From assembly GCA_051710585.1 (NCBI GenBank), contig JBPESP010000002.1:372001-436000 (forward strand): a stretch of DNA of 64,000 nucleotides, read 5' to 3'. The DNA is from JBPESP01 sp051710585. Its GTDB lineage: Bacteria > Pseudomonadota > Gammaproteobacteria > Enterobacterales > Enterobacteriaceae. This document shows, piece after piece, positions 24,034 through 34,649 of the stretch. The position numbers and the translations under genes were made by a program. Each line of letters begins with the position of its first letter. Position 1 is the stretch's first letter. A model generated the notes under the pieces. It had not been told where the DNA came from and made no database searches. It saw only the letters and a list, made by a program, of their open reading frames with translations.

Positions 24034-26687
24034 TAATCCGGTCATGGGTATACTACACATAGTATATAACCCACATAACGGCAGTGTGACCTTTATCGCC
24101 AAGGAGTTAAAGGCACAGATAATATTGCAGAGGCCATGTAACATTTAGCTAACACTAAAAGTGGTGCATATCTGATACTCAGATAGACCTTTATGCCAAT
24201 GACCCTAGCTCAACGAGTGTACCCGTTACCTGGTAAGCTTAAGGTTCTCACTAACAGAAAATACCATTGTAGTATACAATAATACATGGCGTTAATTCTA
24301 TCCAGAACTACGGAAAACTATTCTTTGTATACTTCAACAACAGCGGAGAGACCAACAAGATGTTAAATGCGGATATCACCGGGATTTCCCCCCCGGCTAT
24401 TATATTGAGCATATTACCAATATAATAGCCCTGAACCCGCAGGTGCGGCATGATTCAGCGGACTGAAAGGGGTTCTGCTTGGCGCAGGTTAGACTGCGAT
24501 TTAGACCTATAACAAGCTAATTGCCAACCTTAACGGGGGTTGGAGTGCAGGAGAAAAACTGCTTAGTCCATTGAATACACTGCACTAGGAGAAGAAGTTG
24601 AACCTTATCTAGTAGAAAACACTGGCGATATCACCCACCCAACAACTGACAGCAATTGATAAACGTTATTAAGGAGAGAGGGGGATACAGCGCTTATAAC
24701 TACAGCCACGAGCAGAGCACAATTCTAAAAAAGCTCAACAATAAATTGATAATACTTGCCTCCTACTGTAAGGAGGTGTTACCTAAATCAGAGACAATAT
24801 TGAATACCTGATAACAGGTAAATTGCGTAAGATGTTTTATATGGTAGAAGAAAAACGTATACCCCAGTACGTCTAGGTTGAACTGCTGAAGAATCAGTAT
24901 TTTTTCTAAGAAACTGATTGAGGTAAACAGCCATATTATACAGGTAATCTATGACATTCACAAACCTGATAATATTATTATTTACCAGGTTTGTTGCGCT
25001 CATCTCTGCACAGCGCTCTAAATGATAATACTACTTCGCTGGTATCAGTTTTCATAGTGAAAAAACATTGAAAGCACACACCAAACATTACATCAAACTA
25101 GCAAAAAATAAAAATTTAAGATGTAAAAAAATTAGTAAGCTTCCAGATAAGGAAGCATTAAGAAACGTGACTATTTCAGAATATTTAATGAGTATTAAAA
25201 AATAGTAATATTAATAAAGTCAAGAGCGCGCTACGGGATTTTCTTGATCGCGAGACAATTCCGGGGAAGCTATTGTACTAGCGACATACACCATACGACT
25301 ACTGCTCAACCTGAAAAGCTCACGTGAGGAAACATGTCAAGCTCTATTATCCAGATTGAGGGTAGCGTTAAACTTGAAGTACAGAAGAAAAGAGAGAATG
25401 CGAATATTTCACTGCCATTCTGGATAGCCTGCTATTGAACGATGAAGTCTCAGATAAATCGCTTGCACCAGAGATTGCGTCTCTTTCGCGAACCATTCAC
25501 GATAGATAATTACCACCGCTTATTTCAATTACCTCCTAGGATGGCTAGGACAGGCACTATAGTAATTATGGGAAGGATATTCGTGACGTTAATAGACCGC
25601 TATGCGGAAATGTTAATTTTTCTTAAATAAGAAAAGTATATCAATTCTTTCATAAAGAAGCATCCACCAATAATCATCTTATCGCTACAATTACGCAGTA
25701 AAAAGGCACTTATAATCTTTAACGAGGGTAAAGGATGTTATATATTGCATGATTATGAGTCATTTATCCGTATTGAGCATCATACTCTTCTGTGTGCAAT
25801 TATTAAAAGAGTTAAGGAGATTATATCACCGTTAGCAAAATACTAAAGATACTTGTAATAAAAGAAAGGGTATTTATAAAAAAGTGGATATAATATTATT
25901 TTTTGTCAGACTCATTCACTATATTAAAATTACCATAAAAGTTGAAATTAATATTATTTTCAGCAAAACCTATTAGTGTTGATGTAAATATAAATGGCAG
26001 TAGTATAGGTAGTAAAGTTAAAAAAAGTAAAGAAACTCAAGTTTATTAATGATGCACTTGCTACCGTATTATCATGCGAGGTGATTTCAAAGCTATTAAT
26101 AAAGACTCTATCGCCACTATATTTAATAAGAGAGGTCATCATGTCTACTAGCTTACATGATAATACGGTTACTGCTGATTACTGAAAGAGTATACCAAGA
26201 GTGCATTGATACCAAAGACCCATAGCAAAGCCCATTGATGAATAGCGTGGCACGCTGGTCAAAATTATTAGTAAAACTATTTTTGGACGCACACCCAGCC
26301 TCTCTATGAAGTACTGAGAGATTTTAAATAGTGTACGGAGTTAATACCTATATCATAATGCAAAGTATTCTGTATTGTTTTCAATTAATTCTGTACTCCT
26401 TTAAATTATAAAAGTTTTTTTATTTTGAACAATTCATAATTATTTCTAAAAATAGAATTAAGCGAAATTATAGAAGAATGCACTTATGTTTACTATGACG
26501 CTTATTGCTTTCCAATAAATATTTAAGTTAATAATATTAAAATAACGGTCTTAAAAAATATCTCATTTCCTAGATATAATTAAAATTATCATTTTCCTGC
26601 TATCTTTATGCTTAAAGGCATGCTGTCTACTATCTAGTACTAGCCAGCAAGAAGTATTTCCCAACCCCCCTTTTTTTGACTCGAGCG
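24034..26687. other. Decayed segment between the inverted-repeat arms
   Basis: About 2.65 kb without an intact gene. Coding-like relics are visible on plus: HNGSVTFIAKELKAQ near 24070-24120; a stretch near 24480-24790 that reads SAYNYSHEQSTILKKLNNKL; and LLNDEVSDKSLAPEIASLSR near 25435-25500. I cannot assign them to families. A phage or other accessory origin is possible but unproven. A 13-bp hairpin lies at 24395-24430, and a 14-base inverted pair (ACCGTATTATCATG at 26063 and its complement at 26156) brackets about 80 bases. Confidence 0.5.
24395..24430. repeat. Perfect 13-bp hairpin, 10-base loop
   Basis: GGCTATTATATTG and its exact reverse complement flank AGCATATTAC. A run of seven C directly precedes it. 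No T tract follows. Confidence 0.7.
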
Positions 26688-27280
26688 CTGCCTGTACCAG
26701 CATCATGCGCGCCTCAACAATCTTTTTATAGCATCGGGTCAAGGCTTTCTACTTCACGCTTGAGCAGGAGCCATTGGTGTATAGTCGCATAATTGTAAAA
26801 TACAAAATAAAATAAGTAATTTCCGATATGAATAGAGAAATTTTTCGCCTGCCTTAACTAATAGGTAATAGAAGGGTTAGAGCTACTGAAACTAAATGGG
26901 TTTTATCCTTCTCAACATTACATAATTATTCAATTAGAGGTATGGAATAGAGGCATGGAACCATCTTTTGTACTCTCTTGTAGAGTATTCCATGTAAGAA
27001 ATACGTCAGCCTAGACTGGCTTTTTATTTTTTTCAAATAGACTCAAAAGTAGTGATTGCAATTAGTAAGATTTAGTCGATAAACGAGGAGAAGCCTAATG
27101 GAGTTTCCTTTAGAGAAATATTCTTAAATCTGCTCAAACCCAGTCATTCAAATTCAGAATTTAGTATAGAAAATCATTTTTTACTTTTTTAATGAGTACA
27201 GAGTTTATAAAATATATGCACATGCTATTTAAATACTTACACTTAACTCATTGTTTAACTTAAGAGTTTATAAACAATTA
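26688..27280. repeat. Large inverted repeat, right arm
   Basis: Reverse complement of 23372-24033 without the 66-base duplication. Similarity begins abruptly at 26688 and ends at 27280. The nearly perfect identity contrasts with the strong decay of all surrounding DNA, which implies recent duplication or ongoing gene conversion. It has no transposase, no obvious terminal inverted repeats and no target-site duplication that I can see. Confidence 0.9.
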
Positions 27281-27500
27281 TAACTAAAAAGCCTCAATAA
27301 TGCTATTTTAGAAGGTTATCGATCGTAGATTGCAACTTTATCTCGACAAAACTGTATATCTCAATCCTGTATTATAGCGACAACAAGCATAATCTCTACT
27401 CGCTGGAGTCTAACAAGAAAAATCAGATGGGCAGAGTAAAATGGTTAAAATTTTCTGTGCCCATCTGTAGTTTTAGCAATCTTTTCTGGAGAAAAAAACG

Positions 27501-27653
27501 ATGAACCGTGGCGCGCTAATTGAATATTACGGTTCTCTTTATTGGACCCTTCATAAAAATGAACGAGCATACAAATCAGGACGATAAGGGGAATGGCTGC
27601 AGGTGACCTATTATGATAAGAATCAGTACTCCTATTTTTTTAAAGTACAATAG
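27501..27653 (+). pseudogene. Small unidentified gene with one internal stop
   Basis: A frame of 50 codons begins with ATG behind a GGAG-like ribosome site (TCTGGAGAAAAAAACG) and reads MNRGALIEYYGSLYWTLHKN and on to AYKSGR. A TAA at 27585 interrupts it, then the same frame continues GEWLQVTYYDKNQYSYFFK to a TAG at 27651. Composition and continuity across the stop look like a recently inactivated small protein rich in Tyr and Trp. I do not recognise the family. It lies just outside the right arm of the inverted repeat. Confidence 0.5.
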
Positions 27654-27835
27654 TAGTCTTCAAATACTAGAGCCGCTTACATTGCTCCAAAATTAAGCGA
27701 CTAACTAGGTTTTTTTTTGTTTGCTTAGCGCCAGTAATTCCGGTAAAATCCTGCTTGCTTACTGAAAGCAAATTTATTTACCTGACGCCAATTTAGTCTT
27801 TATAGCAGGTTTAATTTTAGGTTTTTAAAAAAAAT

Positions 27836-28120
27836 ATGTTAACTATTAACGCTATAATTCGTAAAAATAAGGGCAAGGGTGCAAGCCGCCGCCTACGTCT
27901 TGCGAACAAGTTTCCAGCTATCGTTTACGGCGGCGGCGAGGCACCGCTTGCTATAGCAATAGATTACAATATCGTTCTTAATACCCAAAATAAAGAAGGT
28001 TTTTATACCGACGTTCTAGCTCTAGTAATCGACGGTAAAGAAAGTAAAGTGAAAGTACAGGCAGTACAACGTCATCCGTTCAAAGAGAAACTGACCCATA
28101 TCGATTTTATTCGCGCCTAA
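27836..28120 (+). CDS. rplY: Ribosomal protein bL25
   Basis: Binds 5S rRNA in the large ribosomal subunit. The 94-residue product has exactly the E. coli L25 length and aligns throughout: GKGASRRLRLANKFPAIVYG near the N terminus, VDGKESKVKVQAVQRHPFK in the middle and the THIDFIRA end (HIDFVRA in E. coli). It is the short single-domain form without the Ctc extension. The region before the ATG is A-rich and offers no clear Shine-Dalgarno sequence. Downstream lies a weakened hairpin and then the fossil yejK-yejL-yejM cluster in ancestral order, so rplY is the only surviving protein gene of this neighbourhood. Confidence 0.97.
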   Translation: MLTINAIIRKNKGKGASRRLRLANKFPAIVYGGGEAPLAIAIDYNIVLNTQNKEGFYTDVLALVIDGKESKVKVQAVQRHPFKEKLTHIDFIRA

Positions 28121-28143
28121 ACTCGAATAACGTGAAAAAGAAA

Positions 28144-28162
28144 CCTCGTGCCATGCGCGAGG
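28144..28162 (+). terminator. Weakened rplY terminator
   Basis: CCTCG and CGAGG pair across nine bases 23 bases after the rplY stop, with A-rich DNA before and a short TTTT downstream. The stem is short and the T run displaced, so it looks like a worn version of an intrinsic terminator. Confidence 0.45.
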
Positions 28163-29794
28163 CAGCTTTTACCATGCACTACTTCAAACGCTTCACGATC
28201 ATCAATATCTTCCATACATCTATCCCAGGTGTATCAAATCCTCCTTATCCGTTTTTTAATTTATTTAACAATCTATCCTTTCTACTGTTTTTTAAAACCT
28301 TCTTAATCATTAAATAAACCATCACCTTACCTGCTGATGCAACTACACTCTCGATGAGGACTTCATTGACTTCTTTTATCGCTCTAAAGCTGCCAGAGCA
28401 ATAATCCTGGCTGACGGTCCAAAAATTCTTCTTTTGTATTCCGCAGCGTCAACTTCCAAATTTTCCACTAACGCCTCTTATTTACATCGCTTCCCTTTAC
28501 CAGTGCTACACAACCGATCCCATTTCCATATTTGTAGCGCTAGTAAGGGGAAATAGGCTTCCCATCATCAACAAACACTTGTATCTAAATTGGATTATCT
28601 TATTGTTTCCTTTTGTTATAGAAGTAAATCGTGCCACAGCCACCTACAGTAAACGCGGTTGCGCTAGCCTGCTGGTTGGCGCCAATTTAATTAAAGAGTG
28701 CCGTCTCTTTTCAGTACGCTCTTCGGTTTCTCCTCTAAGGCGCAATACTTTAGTCATAAAATCTTAGTCAGCGTTATCAATTAGAGAGTAAAACTGTGTT
28801 TACCGTCGTTTCCCCGCTATGGAAGGAAGCAGGATTTTTTTATACGCAATACCTAACACCGCAATACAAATATAACCTTAATATGATTTACTGATAATAA
28901 AGTCCTTTCTCTATCTGAGAATACTCTCCTGTAAGGTCTTTAATATTATTCAATATTTTATTGAGTTTTTGTTCAATCCAACCGAAACATAGTTATTTTT
29001 TATTCATATTCCTCTTCAAAAAAGAGCCAGTGCCGCTTCCTTTTAATTAAAATTAACTATTTTTGATTATCGTTTCAATTTTTTTATACTTTAAAATAGC
29101 ATTATAAACATGAAAGGATCGATAAGCATTCCACGTCTTTTTGATAACATCATTACGTAGGTCCTCGGAACATTTTTTTTAGTTTCCGTAAATGTCTGGC
29201 TAAAAGATTTATTCTTCTTAATATAATTCTCAGGCGTAATAAGACAAGATTTTTTTCAACCTAGCTACTGCTAGTTAATATTTTATGCTTAATGAGAAAT
29301 TTGTTTATAAACAAATAATGACCCATAAACTTCAGTGACTATTCTTATTAAGAGCCATGATAGATTGATATAATTCCTTAAGAACAGCAATCGTAGTGAG
29401 GTAAGCATTTTCTACAATTTAGATATCAGTATGTCATCCATTCTTTCATACAAATCTGCTTCAGCTAACCGTTTTACCCGTACATTACTACAAGAAATAG
29501 CGGTACTCGGACGCTAACATCTGTAGTATAATACTCTGTAAGAGATAATGAAACCCGGTGGAAACTAATAATTTTGGCGGTACTCTTTTATTTTTTTTCA
29601 GAAAGGTTCCGATAGGATTATTTACGCTTAAAAGCGTTTTAATTTAAAAAACGTGCATCATAACCTATTATTTTATTTCAAAAAAAATAATTAATGTATT
29701 TATTTTACAGAAGCTATATAGCTGCGTTACCCAAAAATACCGCATGTAGTTAACGATGATTTAAAATATTACAAACGTTACTTCTTATTCTTAG
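28163..29794. other. Eroded DNA downstream of rplY
   Basis: AT-rich DNA with only short meaningless frames. The frame at 28579-28767 shows no recognisable motif. I see no RNA gene, no terminator of good quality and no clear repeat. Confidence 0.55.
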
Positions 29795-30785
29795 AATAAG
29801 TTAATTGATCGCGTAGATTTAGCGGCATCCTCTTCATCATCAATATGTCTATCACAAGATCCTATGGAATACGTTTGTTAGTAAATGCGTATCGAAATTA
29901 AGCGTTATCCTTACCGCTGCTGCCAGCGTCTTTAGTGAGCTCTCATAGCATACCGCAATTAACTTGGAACGTTTCCTCTATCGCAGAACCCTTCTCGCCT
30001 TAGAAGGGCTATAAAGTTTTATCAATCACCAACTCTGGAATAGCAGAAAATTTCACTAGCGTAATCTCTTCGTCGGCCTGTAATTATCCTTTACAATGAC
30101 TATGCACCTGCTAATTAACCTATTGCCGTGGTATATTATCTATATAGCGCCGCATCGGTGCAGTAGTAATTGACCGTCTGCTATAGCAGCAGACCACAGT
30201 TTTTCACTTTAATGTTTAACCATCAAGTACTGAGAAAGTCCATAAAAATCATAAAATTTCCATTCTATAGCCCTTCCAGAAATCTTCAATAACGTCTGAA
30301 GGCCAGCTAAATTTTCTACTCGGTCAAATCAATGCGCTCCATAATATTCATGTTATGCATATCTTAAATACTGAGCACTGCTGATATCTAACTATTCATT
30401 GAACACATACTCTAGCAGAAACCCCCTCTTGAGCAGCGCAATAATCAAATACGCTACTGAAAATGCTAATACTGGCAAACAGGATAGTTCCCGCCTTTGC
30501 GAAACAGATATTTTACTATCTCAATTAGTAAGTCGCAGCGCACCTGAAAGCAATAAAGTTTTTATTTCCACAATAACAATTTCGAACAGCGTTTGCCGAT
30601 TCACTCTAGCGCGAAATACCGTAGGCTTTACTCTTGGTACTGTAATATACGATACGGGCTCGGCCATCATCTCTTTCACCGTCAGTGAAACATCAAGCGA
30701 GTATTATATAGCACCAGCTTTAATATATATGTTCATCGCCCTTAATCATTCTATACAAAGTAATATGGTCAATATTTAGACTCAT
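29795..30785 (-). pseudogene. yejK: yejK relic (nucleoid-associated protein)
   Basis: On the minus strand the relic starts MSLNIDHITLYRMIKGDE (E. coli YejK starts MSLDINQIALHQLIKRDE), continues with YYSTKSKAYG (VYSAKNKAYG), and near the C terminus reads ITLNFDTHLL (LTINFDAMLL) and MPLNLRDQL (TPPNLRDQL). Stops and frameshifts lie between these blocks. The relic keeps nearly the full length of the original gene, so decay was by point mutation and small indels rather than by large deletion. It sits between rplY and yejL, opposite in strand, as in E. coli. Confidence 0.88.
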
Positions 30786-31014
30786 ATTCTATTTTCCATT
30801 CTGGTCAGCTGTGCATATTCAAAAACCAAATTTCCCTCCACTATAACTATGTTGTAGCCAGCCAGATATAACTGAAAGCTAAACAGCACAAAGATTAGAA
30901 ACGATAAAGTACGGAAAAGTAAATTTAATACGGTAAGATATAAAACTTTGATAGCCAGATAGATGATATTGTACAAAAATACTGTTATAGTGTGACGAAC
31001 AAATAGAGGTCCTG

Positions 31015-31210
31015 CTTATCGTACTAACCGCAGCACTGGAAAATATCATACGCCGACTGATCCTACTCTAATGATCTTAGAGAATATGAATATCTGTTCA
31101 ACATCCGCAACACACTAGAGACGCATAATACGCCAGTTATCATTCACCAACGCACTTCTAGCGTTAGTGCCGCGCCCCAGAACCCATTAATTAAACATAA
31201 AATAAGATAC
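31015..31210 (+). pseudogene. yejL: yejL relic
   Basis: Plus-strand text reading TLMILENMNICSTSATH, a stop, then RRIIRQLSFTNALLALVP parallels the core of E. coli YejL (SLMVLGNMVTNLINTSI then QRQAIANSFARALQSSI). It lies between the yejK and yejM relics as expected. YejL is a 75-residue protein of unknown role. Confidence 0.6.
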
Positions 31211-31229
31211 AGCATAGTGACAAAAAAGT

Positions 31230-32980
31230 CAGCGATATCATAATAAAGTATTCCAAATGATCAGTTGATGTCACTAATTCACTCTTTTTATGTTTTGCTT
31301 ATCCTAGAGTGGTTATACACACACTTCATTAGTTGTCTTAATCATTCCAGCTTCCTTGGCTTCACATTATATTCTCTGGTGATATTTCTCCTCACTTTTG
31401 TGGTGATATTGCAACGATTATTGCATTTTTATATTCCATCCCCTCCCGAGAGGCTAACACTACCTACCACTGCTGTACAAGGAGGTCTTAACCTGTTTCC
31501 ATTAATATCTCAATCAATACTATGAAACTAGTAATAACCCCGAATTAAACCGAGCTGGCCCATGACAACTAACTGATAGTTATCGGTATTCTGGTTATAT
31601 TTCTAGTGGAAATACTTTTAGCACCAAAAGCTGGCAAAAATTACACAGCCTCAATCGCTATAACATCACCAAACCGCTGACCGTGCTATTTATTGGCGCC
31701 TTTTGTACCTCGTATTTGATATATATCCTAGGCGGATAAGAACTCCTACTGCTCTATTAATATAATATGCAGCATAATAATCTTCTACCATCCTATCTGG
31801 TGGGTGGCTGCGCGCCGTTTTCTGGAATGCTGCGGTCTGGTTAATCTTTAAGCGGCGGTTGGCTAATAATAGCCTAACCTAAAGCTGAAACAATGGAATA
31901 TCCCTTAAGCTCAATGAACTTTAGCGACAAAGATAGTAGTCTGAACCTACTTGTTATTACCACCGGAATATTGCGTAATGATACACTAGACCAGAAAATG
32001 CCGACACTGAGGTCCTTCGCCAAACCGCGTGTTTTACGCATCACTATAGCAGTAAGAATAAACTGTATACCACCCCTGTTCTGGTTGTTCTATAGTATTT
32101 AGCCCCTATCTGTAGAAGGGACTCCTGGCCACGCGCAAATCCTCGGAACTTTTAGATACACTGAATAAACAGGGGTGTCAGTTCAGCCTGTTTGCCTCTG
32201 ACAGTTTTCGCGATCCACTATATCGGCAAGACACTCTTGATCTATTTTATGTTACCAAGACTCGCCAGGAAGAAGTACGCGCAAAACATCAGATAGTGAC
32301 AGGAAAATGGCACGATAGCTACAGCAGCAGCGTATCACGCTAGCTTTCCTGTATATCATTTAACAACACCAATGTCAGTAGTAGTTTAGTTAACACGCCA
32401 TATTTCACTCATCGATATCAACAAGGCGTGCAATATCTGGACAACACTTTGGAAAAAGTGCTAGAAATATTTTGTGCGCACGGCGATCTGGATAATATGC
32501 CGGTTCTAATCACCACCTCACCGAGGTGGTGATTAGATAATAATAGCTGTTGGAGAGGGCGCGCAGCGGAATCTGTTTTAACTGTGTACAGCTGCAAGTA
32601 CCGCTGCTGTGATGGTGCATTGGCCCTGAACATCGCCTAGACGCAGGTCCTAATGAAATTAACTAATCACAATAATGTCACCGTTACGCTCACGTAACGT
32701 CTATTGCATTCCAGTAATCATATCAGCTATTATACTATCCCCCTTAAGGTAGGATCTATTCGCTCCACGTCGCTACAATGATTTGATACTGAGTAAGTGC
32801 AGAGAGGAGACATCAGCTAGAGCTATTATTACCACGCTGCGTAAAACTCTTTCCTGCTGAAAATAACGGTAGTTACCGAACTTAGACGTCAATAATAAGG
32901 AGTTGTACCGGAAACAACTTAACTAATGCTGTTACTGCAGATACTGAAAAATAAAACCGCTTTATTCTCAACTAAACACT
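31230..32980 (+). pseudogene. yejM: yejM (pbgA/lapC) relic
   Basis: YejM is an inner-membrane protein that controls lipopolysaccharide synthesis through LapB/FtsH/LpxC. Relic blocks in order are a membrane stretch near 31300-31420; MEYPLSSMNFSDKDSSLN then LLVITTGI near 31893 (E. coli VQYPLSELRYRDMGTGQN then VLLITVDGL); FASDSFRDPLYRQ near 32190 (FSSDGFTSPLYRQ); ISFNNTNVSS near 32355 (VSFNGTNIDD); DLDNMPVLITTS near 32490 (KLDNTVVIITAG); and NNGSYRT near 32860 (NNGKYRT). Multiple stops and frameshifts make it non-functional. The 32505-32537 hairpin lies inside it. Confidence 0.88.
32505..32537. repeat. Perfect 15-bp hairpin with 3-base loop inside the yejM relic
   Basis: TCTAATCACCACCTC is followed by ACC and its exact reverse complement. 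The left half is ancestral coding sequence of yejM (VLITTS). The perfect complement to the right cannot be needed for coding, so it probably arose after gene death. Confidence 0.85.
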
Positions 32981-33012
32981 TAAAACTAAAAAAGTCATTT
33001 AAAGCGGCTCTC

Positions 33013-33040
33013 TTGCATTGATGGTAGGAACGAGTAATAT
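33013..33040 (+). promoter_or_regulatory. Sigma-70-like promoter for tRNA-Pro
   Basis: TTGCAT (33013-33018) and TAATAT (33035-33040) are spaced by 16 bases and end 16 bases before the tRNA 5' end, a normal layout for a short leader. Both hexamers are one base from consensus or nearly so. Confidence 0.6.
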
Positions 33041-33056
33041 AAAACACTCATGAACT

Positions 33057-33133
33057 CGGCATGTAGCGCAGCCTGGTAGCGCACCGTCATGGGGTGTCGG
33101 GGGTCGGAGGTTCGAATCCTCTCATGCCGACCA
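33057..33133 (+). tRNA. proL: tRNA-Pro, anticodon GGG
   Basis: A 77-nt cloverleaf with encoded CCA. The anticodon GGG (33091-33093) sits in the loop ATGGGGT, and the T loop reads GGTTCGAATCC. From memory it differs from E. coli proL by a compensated pair in the acceptor stem (CGGCATG with CATGCCG). Its position after the yejM relic is the ancestral one. It decodes CCC and CCU. Retention of this isoacceptor along with rplY shows selection acting on isolated genes in an otherwise dead neighbourhood. Confidence 0.97.
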
Positions 33134-34649
33134 AATTTATCAAAAATAATTGTCTGTAATTTTTTATCTGTAATTAGCGCTACCGTAAGTGTAGCGCAGT
33201 GGATTGATAACCTTTGCTATTATAGCTGAAACATTATGCTCAGGAGACTACTAACGTAAAATACTATTTATAACCGGCAAAATATTAGTGCCAAATGACA
33301 GCAATGGGACCATTTCTTGCATGCAAATTGGTATACCACCTAGAATCAATAAAAACATAGCATTATTAAATATCTTGAAAGTCAGAGCACCGTAGTTACC
33401 TCTTCGGAGATCTATATAGATGATACCGAGCCGCAATATGAGCGCCGTATAAGCTTTACTATTAGCTAGTAAGCAGAGCAATAGCGAAAAATGTTTACCT
33501 CATTAGACTGATACACAAGTATCTCTTTGATGAGTAACCGCAAAAGAGCTTCGCAGTATAAGAGGCTCAGAAATAACTCCCCCTCGCGTCACGAAATATA
33601 CCCCACTACATCCAATACTTTAACTATTATTATTCCCTCATACCGGTGTTTTATTTTTAACAATTGAAACAGATTTTTGGCGGGCTTAATATATCATTTA
33701 ATACTGTCGTTAGCAGAAAAACAGAACTGTAACATATGCGGCATATTTTACCTAATGTGAAACACATTCTTACTATTTTGACTGAGCTGTATTTCTTGCT
33801 GATATATGCTAGTCTAGCAGACTATCACCTAACGATCGCTAAATATTTCACTAGAAATATAGGTGTATTAGTAGTAGATTAAAGAAACACAAAGTTTATA
33901 CTTATTGGTAGCGACCTAGGAATTTCATCTCCATTTGTGAGAAAGTATTATTATAAGCCAGCTATAGTAAATGAGCGTCCATGTGGAAACCGCGGGCCTA
34001 TAATAGCCACCTATTTAAACCGTTATGGGAATATAGTCGAGCACTGATTCTGACCGGCGGTTAATTCAACCGATTAACGATCTGGTGATTATTGTATTCC
34101 GCGCACGAATATAAACTATGCTCCGGCTACGGTAATTTTGGCGATTCTGATAGAGTATTGGTATACCAGTTTTCTAAATAGGAATTAGTAGGTGAAAAAA
34201 ACTTTTTGATAAAAGTAGACAGCACTTGGCCGGCGCTTCCTTAATATAAATACAGCTTAATCTCCCTCCCTAACACTCTTATGCTATTTTCCTGTTTTTT
34301 TTACCTTGCGAGAAACGGGATTTTGGTTACTTCTTCCCTACTGTTATTTTCCGGAACCTATCTAGAACCTATAACGCTGACGCCAAAGTGGTATACTTAC
34401 TCCTTATTCAACACTATATAATTAAGTTAGTGATGACCCGTATTCTACTCCTCATTAGGAGCAGCTTTTTTTCAACCATGAATGCCGCTACACAAACTAG
34501 CCGCGCTATCTGATGGAGTCAATTTATGCCAATCTGGCCTGCAAATTGATACTCAGCAGTCATCAAATAGTCTGTTATCCCACAGAGTTTTACTACCACT
34601 ACTAACCCGATATAAATACGCAGGCAGCTAAGATACGGCGTCGGCATAC
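33134..34649. other. Eroded DNA between tRNA-Pro and ddlA
   Basis: No intact gene. A perfect 7-bp hairpin (GCGCTAC, 33177-33197) lies 43 bases after the tRNA; it lacks a T run. Otherwise I find only short frames without similarity to known families. Confidence 0.6.

Noticed and set aside
23372..27280. Inverted repeats as a composite transposon
   Set aside because: No transposase frame, no short terminal inverted repeats and no target duplication are visible in the arms.
30399..30779. 126-codon plus-strand frame as a gene
   Set aside because: It is antisense to the N-terminal part of the yejK relic, which explains the open frame.
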